A DNA stretch of 64,000 nucleotides. Source: Erwinia sp. 198 (GTDB lineage Bacteria > Pseudomonadota > Gammaproteobacteria > Enterobacterales > Enterobacteriaceae). Location: contig NZ_RHUM01000018.1 in assembly GCF_003937915.1 (NCBI RefSeq), positions 1 to 64,000 on the forward strand, read 5' to 3'. A model generated the notes under the pieces. That model was not told the origin of the DNA, searched no databases, and saw nothing but the letters and a program-made list of their open reading frames with translations. Both the position numbers and the translations under genes were made by a program. The stretch's first letter is position 1, and every line of letters begins with the position of its first letter. This document shows, in pieces, positions 55,613-63,693 of this stretch.

Positions 55613-55791
55613 GCTATGGCGGGCTGCTGCTATGAAATCTTACATAGCTTTTAATCAGTACGCCGCAGCATTCAGCCAACCTGGCCCAGCGTTAAATCAG
55701 CACGCCTCAATGTCCAGTCAGCGCAACGCAACGTTTAGCCAGCGCCTCGTTCGTTATGCGCCAAAAACCGCCCCCGCCATAGCTGTTTTTT
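55613..55791 (+). promoter_or_regulatory. Leader region of the sulfur operon, long-range stem with T tract
   Basis: GCTATGGCGGG (55613-55623) is perfectly complementary to CCCGCCATAGC (55773-55783), which is followed after two bases by six T. This would make a terminator-like stem with a 149-base loop. The region between holds a 12-codon frame (MAGCCYEILHSF, 55616-55654, preceded by GAGG), whose start codon lies within the left arm. The sulfur genes begin about 100 bp after the T tract. An attenuator that senses cysteine is conceivable but unproved. Confidence 0.4.
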
Positions 55792-55793
55792 AA
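55632..55793 (+). CDS. Possible 53-residue peptide with heptad repeats
   Basis: A short frame upstream of the sulfur operon whose peptide contains five imperfect 7-residue repeats: AFNQYAA, AFSQPGP, ALNQHAS, MSSQRNA, TFSQRLV. In DNA this is a 21-bp period from 55647 to 55751. The frame ends in the T tract of the long-range stem. No family is known. The repeats could be coding, or the frame may be incidental to a DNA-level array. Confidence 0.35.
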   Translation: MKSYIAFNQYAAAFSQPGPALNQHASMSSQRNATFSQRLVRYAPKTAPAIAVF

Positions 55794-55889
55794 CTTTCCT
55801 CAGCACATATAAGAATTTCACAGCTTACTTCTCTGAAAGTAGGGTTCCTTCTACGCCCTTTTCTGCCCGCCCACTTCGGAGAATTCAGG

Positions 55890-56972
55890 ATGAGTATTCA
55901 GTTTCTTGGCATGATCGGCCATCGCCTGGCCTCGGAAATTATTCCGCCCAGCGGCCCCCTTTTTAACAAGCAGTACATCGCCGACTTCGCCCGCGCCCAT
56001 GAACAGGCCGGTTTCGATCGCGTTCTGGTCGGTTACTGGTCAGATCAGCCCGACGGCTTTCTGGTCACCGCCCACGCGGCGGCGCATACCTCAAAAGTCA
56101 AGTTCCTGCTGGCGCACCGCCCCGGCTTTGTCTCTCCTACTCTTGCCGCCCGCAAGCTGGCGACGCTGGATCAGCTGACCGACGGCCGTCTGGCAGTGCA
56201 TATTATCAGCGGCGGCAACGATGCCGAACAGCGTCGCGACGGTGATTACCTCAACAAAGCCGAACGCTACGCGCGCACCGATGAATTTTTGCAGGTGTTG
56301 AAAAAAAGCCTCACGGCCGAAGCGCCTTTCGACCATCAGGGCGAGCTTTATCAGGCTGAACAGGCCTTTTCCGCCGTCAAGCCGCTACAGCCGCAGCTGC
56401 CGGTCTATTTCGGCGGTTCCTCGCCGGAAGCAATCAGCGTGGCGGCGAAACATGCCGACGTTTTCGCACTGTGGGGCGAACCGCTGGCGGGCGCGGCCGA
56501 AACCGTGCGCACGGTACGCGCCGCCGCCGCTCGCCATGGTCGACAGATCGGTTTTAATATCTCTTTCCGTCCGATTATCGCCGCGACTGAAAAAGAAGCC
56601 TGGGAAAAAGCGGAATATATCCGCGAAACGGCCCGGCAGAAGCTGCTCGCTACCGGCCACGATTTCGGCCTGCCAAAGCCGCAGAGCGTCGGTGCGGAAC
56701 GGCTGTTCGCCGCGGCTAACGAAGGCGATCGCCTGGATAAAAATCTGTGGACCGGCATCGCCAAACTGGTCGGTGGCGGCTATAACTCCACTTCGCTGGT
56801 CGGCACGCCGGATCAGGTTTCCGACGCGCTGCTTGATTACTACAGCCTGGGCATCGAAAGCGTGCTGATCCGGGGTTTCGATCCGCTCAATGACGCGCTG
56901 GAGTATGGCAAAGAGCTGATCCCGCTGACGCGCGAAAAAGTTGCGGCGCGCCGTGTCGCAAGGAGCGCCTGA
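55890..56972 (+). CDS. LLM-class flavin-dependent monooxygenase (SsuD-like)
   Basis: A 360-residue luciferase-like monooxygenase, close in layout to alkanesulfonate monooxygenase SsuD (381 residues), which uses FMNH2 and O2 to release sulfite from sulfonates. TVG-type strands FDRVLVGYWSDQPDGFLVTAH, LLAHRPGFVSPTLAARKLATLDQLTDGRLAVHIISGG and LPVYFGGSSPEA are characteristic. The substrate may be a sulfonate, sulfide or another organosulfur compound. GGAG precedes the ATG. First gene of a four-gene operon; the next start overlaps its stop. Confidence 0.85.
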   Translation: MSIQFLGMIGHRLASEIIPPSGPLFNKQYIADFARAHEQAGFDRVLVGYWSDQPDGFLVTAHAAAHTSKVKFLLAHRPGFVSPTLAARKLATLDQLTDGRLAVHIISGGNDAEQRRDGDYLNKAERYARTDEFLQVLKKSLTAEAPFDHQGELYQAEQAFSAVKPLQPQLPVYFGGSSPEAISVAAKHADVFALWGEPLAGAAETVRTVRAAAARHGRQIGFNISFRPIIAATEKEAWEKAEYIRETARQKLLATGHDFGLPKPQSVGAERLFAAANEGDRLDKNLWTGIAKLVGGGYNSTSLVGTPDQVSDALLDYYSLGIESVLIRGFDPLNDALEYGKELIPLTREKVAARRVARSA

Positions 56973-57955
56973 TGCGTCTGGTCGTCGCCATCCTGCTTTC
57001 GGTTATGGCGGGCGCCGCTACGGCGGCAGAAAAAGTGACGCTGCGCCTGGGTGACGTCAAGGGCGATCGCTTTATTTCGCTACGAGAGTCCGGCGAGCTG
57101 AATAATTTGCCTTACGAGCTGAAGCTGACCTCGTTCGACTCCGGCGCACCGGTGCAGGAGGCACTGAACGCCGGCGCGCTGGACGTAGGTTTTACCGGCG
57201 ATCTGCCTTTCCTGTTTGTCTATGCCGCCGGCGCGCCGGTGAAGGCGGTAGGCGCATGGCAAAACAATCCCGACAGCATCGCCCTGCTGACGCGGCCCGA
57301 CAGCGGCATCCATAAGCTGAGCGATCTGAAAGGCAAACGGATCGCCGTCAATCGCGGCGGCTGGGGACATTATCTGGTGCTGGGGCTGCTTGAGCGCGCC
57401 GGGCTGAAACCCGCCGACGTTAAGCTGCGTTTTCTTGGCCCGGTCGATGGCCGCGCCGCGCTGGCCAGCCACGCCGTAGACGCCTGGGCGACCTGGGAAC
57501 CCTACGTCTCTTCGGCCGTCGTGGTGGATAACGCGGTACTGGTACCGCAGGGCGGCGGCAAAGGTATTCTTTCCGGCTATTCCTATGCGCTTGCCCGCGA
57601 GGAAGCGTTAAAAGATCCGGCTAAACGCCAGGCAATCGCCGATCTTCAGGGTCGACTGGCCAAAGCGCAGATCTGGGCGATACAGCATCCGGCAGCCTTT
57701 GCCGACGCGCTAAGCAAATCGCTGGGGATGCCGCCCGCCATTACGCAGCGCTGGATCGCCAGCGCGCAGATCCGTCCGGTCAATTTCACACCCGCGCTGG
57801 CGGATTCGCTCCAGCGTTCCGCCGATTTTTTCTTACGTTACCGCGTGCTGCCGAAAGCGGTGAATGTCCACCAGGCTTTCGATTATCAGCTGGCGGGTCG
57901 GGCTAATCAGGCGGCCGCCGGATTAATACAGCCTGCCGGGGGAGAACAGCCATGA
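56972..57955 (+). CDS. ABC transporter substrate-binding protein (SsuA/TauA-like)
   Basis: A 327-residue periplasmic protein with signal peptide MRLVVAILLSVMAGAATAA. Two lobes of the NMT1/SsuA type are recognisable: LNAGALDVGFTGDLPFLFVYAAG, ALLTRPDSGI, LKGKRIAVNRGGWGHYLVLG and HAVDAWATWEPYVSSAV. It would bind an organosulfur compound for import. The ATG overlaps the previous stop (TGATG). No permease or ATPase gene of the transporter is in the window, so the membrane part must be elsewhere. Confidence 0.85.
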   Translation: MRLVVAILLSVMAGAATAAEKVTLRLGDVKGDRFISLRESGELNNLPYELKLTSFDSGAPVQEALNAGALDVGFTGDLPFLFVYAAGAPVKAVGAWQNNPDSIALLTRPDSGIHKLSDLKGKRIAVNRGGWGHYLVLGLLERAGLKPADVKLRFLGPVDGRAALASHAVDAWATWEPYVSSAVVVDNAVLVPQGGGKGILSGYSYALAREEALKDPAKRQAIADLQGRLAKAQIWAIQHPAAFADALSKSLGMPPAITQRWIASAQIRPVNFTPALADSLQRSADFFLRYRVLPKAVNVHQAFDYQLAGRANQAAAGLIQPAGGEQP

Positions 57956-58545
57956 GTAACCTTCAGCATCATCGTTTACGCGCCTTTGTCGGCGATCTGG
58001 CCGCGCTGCTGGACTCCAGGCCTTCAGAGCAGCACGTGCTGCAAGAAGGCAGCGAGCTGCTAAAACAGCTTATCCGCCACGATGACTGGCTACCTGAGCC
58101 CTTTGCGCAGCCCGATCCACAGCGCTATCAACAATATCTGCTGTATGCCGACGCGCAGCAGCGCTTTTCTGTCGTCAGTTTCGTCTGGGGAGCAGGTCAG
58201 TCGACGCCGGTGCACGATCACCGGGTGTGGGGGTTGATTGGCATGCTGCGCGGCGCGGAGGTTGCGCAGCATTTCCGTCGTGATGAGCAAGGCGCACTCT
58301 GGCCCGAAGGCGAGCCCGTTCGCCTGAATGCTGGCGACGTAGAGGCAGTTTCGCCTGAGGTGGGTGATATCCATTGCGTCAGTAACGCTTTTATCGATCG
58401 CCCCTCCATCAGCATTCACGTTTACGGCGGCAATATCGGCGCGGTGAAACGGGCCGTTTATGACGAAGACGGCTGCGAAAAACCGTTTATCTCCGGCTAT
58501 AACAACGCTTTTTTACCAAATATCTGGGATCTCTCACATGGCTAA
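57952..58545 (+). CDS. cdo: Cysteine dioxygenase
   Basis: A 197-residue type I cysteine dioxygenase/thiol dioxygenase, a cupin enzyme oxidising cysteine (or a related thiol) to the sulfinic acid with non-heme iron. Cupin motif 1 is TPVHDHRVWGLIGMLRG with the first two iron His, and motif 2, DVEAVSPEVGDIHCVSN, has the third. Overlaps the upstream gene by 4 bp and the rhodanese gene by 8 bp. In the operon it would act on cysteine or a product of the monooxygenase. Confidence 0.85.
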   Translation: MSNLQHHRLRAFVGDLAALLDSRPSEQHVLQEGSELLKQLIRHDDWLPEPFAQPDPQRYQQYLLYADAQQRFSVVSFVWGAGQSTPVHDHRVWGLIGMLRGAEVAQHFRRDEQGALWPEGEPVRLNAGDVEAVSPEVGDIHCVSNAFIDRPSISIHVYGGNIGAVKRAVYDEDGCEKPFISGYNNAFLPNIWDLSHG

Positions 58546-60142
58546 GCAATCACTGCCTTTACGTCACTACAGCGATATTCGCTACGCCCTGCTCCAGCGC
58601 CAGGAAACTGCGCTGCTGGACGTGCGGGAAGAGGCTTATTATGCCGAAGGCCACCCGCTGTTTGCCGCTAATATTCCGTTATCGAAGCTGGAACCGGAGA
58701 TAATTAACCGCGTCCCACGCCTGGCGACGCCCGTCACGCTGTATGACAACGGCGAAGGCCTGGCGCAGGTCGCCGCCGAAAGGTTAATCGCGCTGGGCTA
58801 CAGCAACGTGGCGCTGCTGGCGGGCGGCCTGCAGGGCTGGGCCGAAGCGGGCGGCGAAATCTTTATCGACGTCAACTCGCCAAGCAAAGCGTTTGGCGAA
58901 CTGGTTGAAAGCCGCGCCCACACGCCTTCGCTGTCGGCGCAGGAGGTCCATGCCCTGCTACAAAGCGGCGAGCCGGTAGCGGTGCTGGACAGCCGCCGTT
59001 TTGACGAATATCAGACCATGAGCATTCCGGGCGGCATCAGCGTGCCGGGCGCCGAGCTGGTGCTGCGGATCAGGGATCTGGCCCCGTCGCCGGAAACGAA
59101 AATTATCGTCAACTGCGCCGGACGCACTCGCAGCATTATCGGTACGCAGTCGCTGGTCAATGCGGGCCTGCGTAACCCGATTTATGCGCTGCGCAACGGC
59201 ACCATTGGCTGGACGCTGGCCGGGCTGGCGCTGGATCATCAGCAGAACCGCCGTTACGGCGAGGTGAGCGAGACCGCGCAGCTTCAGGCCGCACGCAGCG
59301 CCCGGAAGGTTGCCGATCGCGCTGGCGTCAGGCAGATTACGCTCGCTGATATCACCGCTTTGCGGCAGCAAACCCAGCGCACGGTTTATCTGTTTGACGT
59401 GCGCGACGCCGAAGAATACGCAGCGGGTCATTTACCCGGCGCTCGCCACGTGCCGGGTGGCCAGCTGATACAGGAAACGGATCATTATGCCAGCGTGCGT
59501 GGGGCAAAAATCGTGCTGGTTGACGACAAAAAAGCGCGCGCCGATATGAGTGCCTCCTGGCTGGCGCAGATGGGGTGGGACGTTGCGGTCGTGGATAATG
59601 TCAGCCGGCAAGATTTTATCGAGCACGGCGACTGGAAACCCACGGTGCCGCCCCTGCCCGCCCTGCCGGAGGTGGAACCAGCCGGGCTGGCCGCATGGCT
59701 GGAAGCGGGCGATACGCAGGTGCTGGATTTCACCACCAGCGCTAACTATGTGGCGGGCCATATCCCCGGCGCGTGCTGGCTGCAACGCTCGCTGCTGACG
59801 CGGACGGGCAGCGCTGCTCTGCCGCCGGCAGAGCGTTACGTGGTGACCTGCGGCAGCAGCCTGCTGGCCCGCTACGCCGTAGAAGAGCTGTCCGCGCTGA
59901 CGCAAAAACCGGTAACGGTACTTAAAGGCGGCAATGCAGCCTGGCGAAAGGCCGGTTTACCCGTGCAGCAGGGCGAAACCAGACTGCTGCAGCCTCGGGA
60001 CGATCGCTACCGTCGCCCTTATGAAGGCACTGACAACGCCGCCTCGGCGATGCAGGCCTACCTGGACTGGGAATATGGCCTGATTGCGCAGCTGGATCGC
60101 GACGGCACGCACGGTTTTAACGTCCTTACGCCCTCCGCCTGA
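58538..60142 (+). CDS. Multi-domain rhodanese-type sulfurtransferase
   Basis: A 534-residue protein with four rhodanese-like domains in tandem. Domain 1 (about 1-115) has LLDVREEAYYAEGH but no active-site Cys. Domain 2 (about 130-265) has VLDSRRFDEYQ and VNCAGRTRS with the catalytic Cys. Domain 3 (about 275-385) has LFDVRDAEEYAAGHLPGARH but Asp at the Cys position. Domain 4 (about 395-490) has VLDFTTSANYVAGHIPGA and VTCGSSLLARYA with Cys. It probably transfers sulfane sulfur or detoxifies sulfide or sulfite in the operon. The ATG at 58538 overlaps the cysteine dioxygenase by 8 bp; the longer frame is not in the family. Confidence 0.88.
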   Translation: MAKQSLPLRHYSDIRYALLQRQETALLDVREEAYYAEGHPLFAANIPLSKLEPEIINRVPRLATPVTLYDNGEGLAQVAAERLIALGYSNVALLAGGLQGWAEAGGEIFIDVNSPSKAFGELVESRAHTPSLSAQEVHALLQSGEPVAVLDSRRFDEYQTMSIPGGISVPGAELVLRIRDLAPSPETKIIVNCAGRTRSIIGTQSLVNAGLRNPIYALRNGTIGWTLAGLALDHQQNRRYGEVSETAQLQAARSARKVADRAGVRQITLADITALRQQTQRTVYLFDVRDAEEYAAGHLPGARHVPGGQLIQETDHYASVRGAKIVLVDDKKARADMSASWLAQMGWDVAVVDNVSRQDFIEHGDWKPTVPPLPALPEVEPAGLAAWLEAGDTQVLDFTTSANYVAGHIPGACWLQRSLLTRTGSAALPPAERYVVTCGSSLLARYAVEELSALTQKPVTVLKGGNAAWRKAGLPVQQGETRLLQPRDDRYRRPYEGTDNAASAMQAYLDWEYGLIAQLDRDGTHGFNVLTPSA

Positions 60143-60378
60143 CTTTGCCAGGCCGTGTTGAAACGGCCTGGTTTCCCGCCCGCCGCTTTTCTGCCCCGTT
60201 GGTCGAATCGGTTTAGCACTTTCGTTTTTTTTGACTATGCTTATTCCTTAACGGTCAGAAATCACCGAATCCGTTGTAAAAATCATTGTAATTCATTCTG
60301 TTGCCGAGCGAACTCCGGTTCCTGCGGCGGCTTAATTCATTTATTACCGGCATTCTTGCTGGTTCAAGAGGAGAGCCC

Positions 60379-61242
60379 ATGTCGACGACAAATCGCCCCC
60401 AACCTCCACTCCCAGAACAACAGCAAACATGGCCGGGAGCCACTAACGAAATGCAGCCCGTTCCCGATCATGGCGAAGCCAGCTATCAAGGCTCCGGCCG
60501 TCTGAAAGGCAAAAAAGCCATTATTACCGGCGGCGACTCCGGCATCGGCCGCGCCGTGGCGATAGCCTATGCTCGTGAAGGCGCGGACGTGCTGATTTCC
60601 TATCTGGACGAGCATGAAGATGCGAAAGAAACCGCGCGCCTGATTGAAGAAGCGGGACAGAAAGCGGTCCTGGTGGCTGGCGACGTGACCGAAGCGGAAC
60701 ACTGCAAGGCTATCGTCAGCAAGGCCGTGGAAGCCTTCGGCGAAATCAATATCGTGGTCAATAACGCCGCTTTCCAGATGACCCGTGAGTCGCTGGATGA
60801 GATCAGCGATGACGAGTTTGACCGCACGATGAAGACCAATATCTATGCCATGTTCCGCATCTGCAAAGCGGCGGTGCCGCATATGCCTGCGGGCGGCTCT
60901 ATTATCAATACCGCCTCGGTTAATGCCGATCAGCCCAAACCGAAACTGATTGCCTATTCCGCCACCAAAGCGGCGATTATCAACTTTTCCGGCAGCCTGG
61001 CCGCACTGCTGGCGGATAAGGGTATTCGCTCCAACGCCGTGGCCCCAGGCCCAATCTGGACGCCGCTGATCCCTGCCACGATGCCGACTGAACAGGTTAA
61101 AAACTTCGGCAGCGAAGTGCCGATGCAGCGCGCCGGGCAGCCTGCCGAGCTGGCGCCTGCCTATGTGATGCTGGCCAGCGATGAAGCCAGCTATATCTCC
61201 GGCGCGACCATCGCCGTCACCGGCGGCGTTGCCGTCATCTGA
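60379..61242 (+). CDS. SDR-family oxidoreductase (YghA-like)
   Basis: A 287-residue short-chain dehydrogenase/reductase, similar in length and layout to E. coli YghA (294). The N-terminal disordered PQ-rich segment and LKGKKAIITGGDSGIGRAVAI (NAD(P) loop) are typical. NNAAFQM, the catalytic Ser in IINTASVNADQPKP, and YSATKAA with Tyr and Lys complete the active site. The ATG at 60379 has GAGGAG upstream. Possibly an aldehyde or sugar reductase of stress metabolism; the substrate is unknown. Confidence 0.85.
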   Translation: MSTTNRPQPPLPEQQQTWPGATNEMQPVPDHGEASYQGSGRLKGKKAIITGGDSGIGRAVAIAYAREGADVLISYLDEHEDAKETARLIEEAGQKAVLVAGDVTEAEHCKAIVSKAVEAFGEINIVVNNAAFQMTRESLDEISDDEFDRTMKTNIYAMFRICKAAVPHMPAGGSIINTASVNADQPKPKLIAYSATKAAIINFSGSLAALLADKGIRSNAVAPGPIWTPLIPATMPTEQVKNFGSEVPMQRAGQPAELAPAYVMLASDEASYISGATIAVTGGVAVI

Positions 61243-61361
61243 TCGTCTGGCTATGGGGCTGCGGCTCCATAGCCTTCTCGCCCGTTCTCTTCCCGCTTTC
61301 CTGCCCGGACGGCTTCGTTACGCCTTAAGGCCAGAGAACGGACGTCTTTTAAGGAGCGAAG

Positions 61362-62429
61362 ATGAAAGCCTATCCTTTACGGCTGACGCTGCCGATTGCT
61401 ACCCATATCTTCGGCGGCGAGCTGATTAAGACCCACCTTGCCAAAACGGGCCTGCCTGACGGACGCATAGCGGAAACCTGGGAAGTCAGTGACGTGGAAG
61501 GCATGCGCGCTACCGTTAAAAACGGCGACTATGCCGGCATGAGCCTGCACGAGCTGACCGAACGCTATCCCGACGAGCTGGTTGCGCCCGGCTGGCGCGG
61601 CCCGCATTTCCCGCTGCTGAGCAAATTTATTGACGGCACCGGAATGCTGCCGGTGCATCTCCACGCCAACGATGAGGCGGCGCAGCGCCTTGAGCAACAG
61701 CCCAACGGCAAAAGCGAGGCCTGGCATATTTTATGGGCCGCGCCCGGCGCCAGCTGCCTGGCAGGCATCAAACCCGGCGTCAGCCGGCAGCGCCTGCGCG
61801 CTGCTCTGCTGGCAGAAGAATACGACGAGGTAATGGAACGCTATCCGGTTAAAACCGGCGACACCTTTTACGTGCCGGGCGGCATGCTGCACTCTTTCGG
61901 GCCGGATACGCTGATTTATGAAATTGAGCAGACGTCCAATATCCAGCAGCACGCAATGCCGTGGCAGATGGAGGACGGCAGCAAAATATCGCCGCAGGAG
62001 CGGGAGAAGAATATCGATGCGCTGCTGGCAGAGCTGCGTCCCGAACTGACCACTCGGCCGCATCAGGGCCTGACGCTGGAAGAAAACGATCGGGTCACGC
62101 GCCTGTTTTGCTGCGCAGGGCCTTATTTCGCGCTGGAACGCTGGCAGGTTTCCGCCGCCTGTGACTACGGCTTTACGCGCGCGCGCATTATTTCCAACCT
62201 GGGCGAGCCGCTGCAAATTGAAGCGGCGGGCGAAAGCTGGACGCTGGGCCGTGCGGAAACGCTGCTGCTGCCCGCCGCGCTGGGCAAAGTGACTTTCAGC
62301 GCGCCGGGCGAGTTTCTGGTGGGCTATGTACCGGATCTGGAAGCCGAAGTGAATCAGCCTTTGCGCACGCGCGGCTATGACGAGCAGGCTATCGCTGTGC
62401 TCGGTGATGTCAAAGATCAATTACGTTAG
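61362..62429 (+). CDS. Class I mannose-6-phosphate isomerase-type protein
   Basis: A 355-residue cupin-type phosphomannose isomerase. LPVHLHANDEAAQRLE carries the metal His pair, and EAWHILWAAPGASCLAGI and VPGGMLHSFGPDTLIYEIEQTS complete the zinc site. Would interconvert mannose- and fructose-6-phosphate or a related sugar phosphate. The order after SDR, with an alpha/beta hydrolase 10 bp further on, suggests a small catabolic operon. Confidence 0.8.
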   Translation: MKAYPLRLTLPIATHIFGGELIKTHLAKTGLPDGRIAETWEVSDVEGMRATVKNGDYAGMSLHELTERYPDELVAPGWRGPHFPLLSKFIDGTGMLPVHLHANDEAAQRLEQQPNGKSEAWHILWAAPGASCLAGIKPGVSRQRLRAALLAEEYDEVMERYPVKTGDTFYVPGGMLHSFGPDTLIYEIEQTSNIQQHAMPWQMEDGSKISPQEREKNIDALLAELRPELTTRPHQGLTLEENDRVTRLFCCAGPYFALERWQVSAACDYGFTRARIISNLGEPLQIEAAGESWTLGRAETLLLPAALGKVTFSAPGEFLVGYVPDLEAEVNQPLRTRGYDEQAIAVLGDVKDQLR

Positions 62430-62439
62430 GAGTAGTTTT

Positions 62440-63195
62440 ATGCTGCCCTGTTCTCTGCACGGCAAGGCGAACGATGCGCCGGTTTTCGTTCTGCTGCACT
62501 ATTTAGGCGGCTCCGGGCATACCTGGTATCCGACCATCAGCTGGCTCGACGAGCATCATCGCTGCGTAACGCTGGATACGCCGGGCTTTGGCGCCGCAGC
62601 CAATATTGCCGGCTATGACGTGGCGTCGATGGTAGCGCAGTTCGACGAAAGCATTCGCGCACTGCAGCTCAACAACTGTATTCTGGTCGGCCACTCGATG
62701 ACCGGGAAAGTCGCCCTGGCGCTGGCGGCACGTCGGCCAGACTACCTGAAAGGGCTGATTCTGGTAGCGCCGTCCCCGCCAGGCCCACAGCCGATGAGCG
62801 AGGAAGATCGACGCAGCCAGAGCCAGTACGGCGGCAGTCGGCAGGAAGCGGAACAGTTTGTGGATACGGCAGCCGGTGAGCGCTTGCCCGATGTGGTGCG
62901 TGAAATTGCTATCCGAGACGCCAGACGTGCCAACCTCTCCGCCTGGCATGCCTGGCCGGAAGCTGGCAGCCGGGAAGACTGGTCTGAACGTATCGGCACG
63001 GTGCATTGTCCGGCGCTGCTGGTTGCCGGTTCGGCTGACGATCAGGTGCCTTCTCCGGAAGATCAGCAGAAGATGACGCTTTCACACCTGCCTGCCGGGC
63101 GGCTGGAGGTCATTACTGGCGCGGGCCATTTGATGCCGCTACAGACGCCGCAGAAGCTGGCTGAAAAAATGCTGGCCTTTGCCTCTGCGCTTTAA
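62440..63195 (+). CDS. Alpha/beta hydrolase
   Basis: A 251-residue hydrolase. The nucleophile elbow is VGHSMTGKVALAL with the Ser in G-x-S-x-T/G. The oxyanion loop is LLHYLGGSGHTWYP, the acid is likely the Asp of GSADDQVPS, and the His is in TGAGHLMPLQTP. No signal peptide. The ATG at 62440 has TTAGGAG upstream; earlier in-frame ATGs lie in the isomerase gene. The substrate is unknown; an ester or lactone fits the sugar context. Confidence 0.82.
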   Translation: MLPCSLHGKANDAPVFVLLHYLGGSGHTWYPTISWLDEHHRCVTLDTPGFGAAANIAGYDVASMVAQFDESIRALQLNNCILVGHSMTGKVALALAARRPDYLKGLILVAPSPPGPQPMSEEDRRSQSQYGGSRQEAEQFVDTAAGERLPDVVREIAIRDARRANLSAWHAWPEAGSREDWSERIGTVHCPALLVAGSADDQVPSPEDQQKMTLSHLPAGRLEVITGAGHLMPLQTPQKLAEKMLAFASAL

Positions 63196-63554
63196 CTTAT
63201 CTTAGCGGAGATGGCCGTCTCCGCTCCTTCTCCTGCCTTTTCTGCATTGCTGGCACGCGCTTTGTAAACGGAATTAGCGTAATTTTTCCTGTTAATACCG
63301 CCGTCGCGGCGTTTTCAGGAGAAATACGGGGCGCTGGCCTTGCGAAAGATTTAACCCTGGCTTTAGCAGCTTCCCTGCACTTATTCAGCTATCCAGCTGG
63401 AGGATTTAACGCCTCTACATCAGCAAGGCCCGATTTAACAGGAAACAGGCAAAACGGGAGCGAGAGCTGACAGGCAGAACGGATAACAAGAAGAAAAAAC
63501 AGGAAAAACGGGTGGGCAAACGCTGCCAGAAACAGAGAAAAACGAAGAAGTGAT
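63196..63554. other. Intergenic region before tRNA-Ala
   Basis: About 360 bp between the hydrolase gene and the 3' end of the tRNA on the other strand. I see no gene and no strong hairpin. The transcript of the tRNA must end here, but no clear Rho-independent terminator is visible. Confidence 0.45.
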
Positions 63555-63630
<76 letters not shown>

Positions 63631-63664
63631 GAGCCGAAAAACCTTTGTCGTCTTGACGGCGGGC

Positions 63665-63693
63665 ATAATATGAAACGGGGCCGATCGTGTCAA
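63665..63693 (-). promoter_or_regulatory. Promoter of tRNA-Ala
   Basis: On the minus strand, TTGACA (63688-63693), a 17-bp spacer and TATTAT (63665-63670) form a near-consensus sigma-70 promoter. A GC-rich GCCCGCCGTC follows the -10 box, typical of stringently controlled stable RNA promoters. The tRNA begins about 35 bp downstream. Confidence 0.85.
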
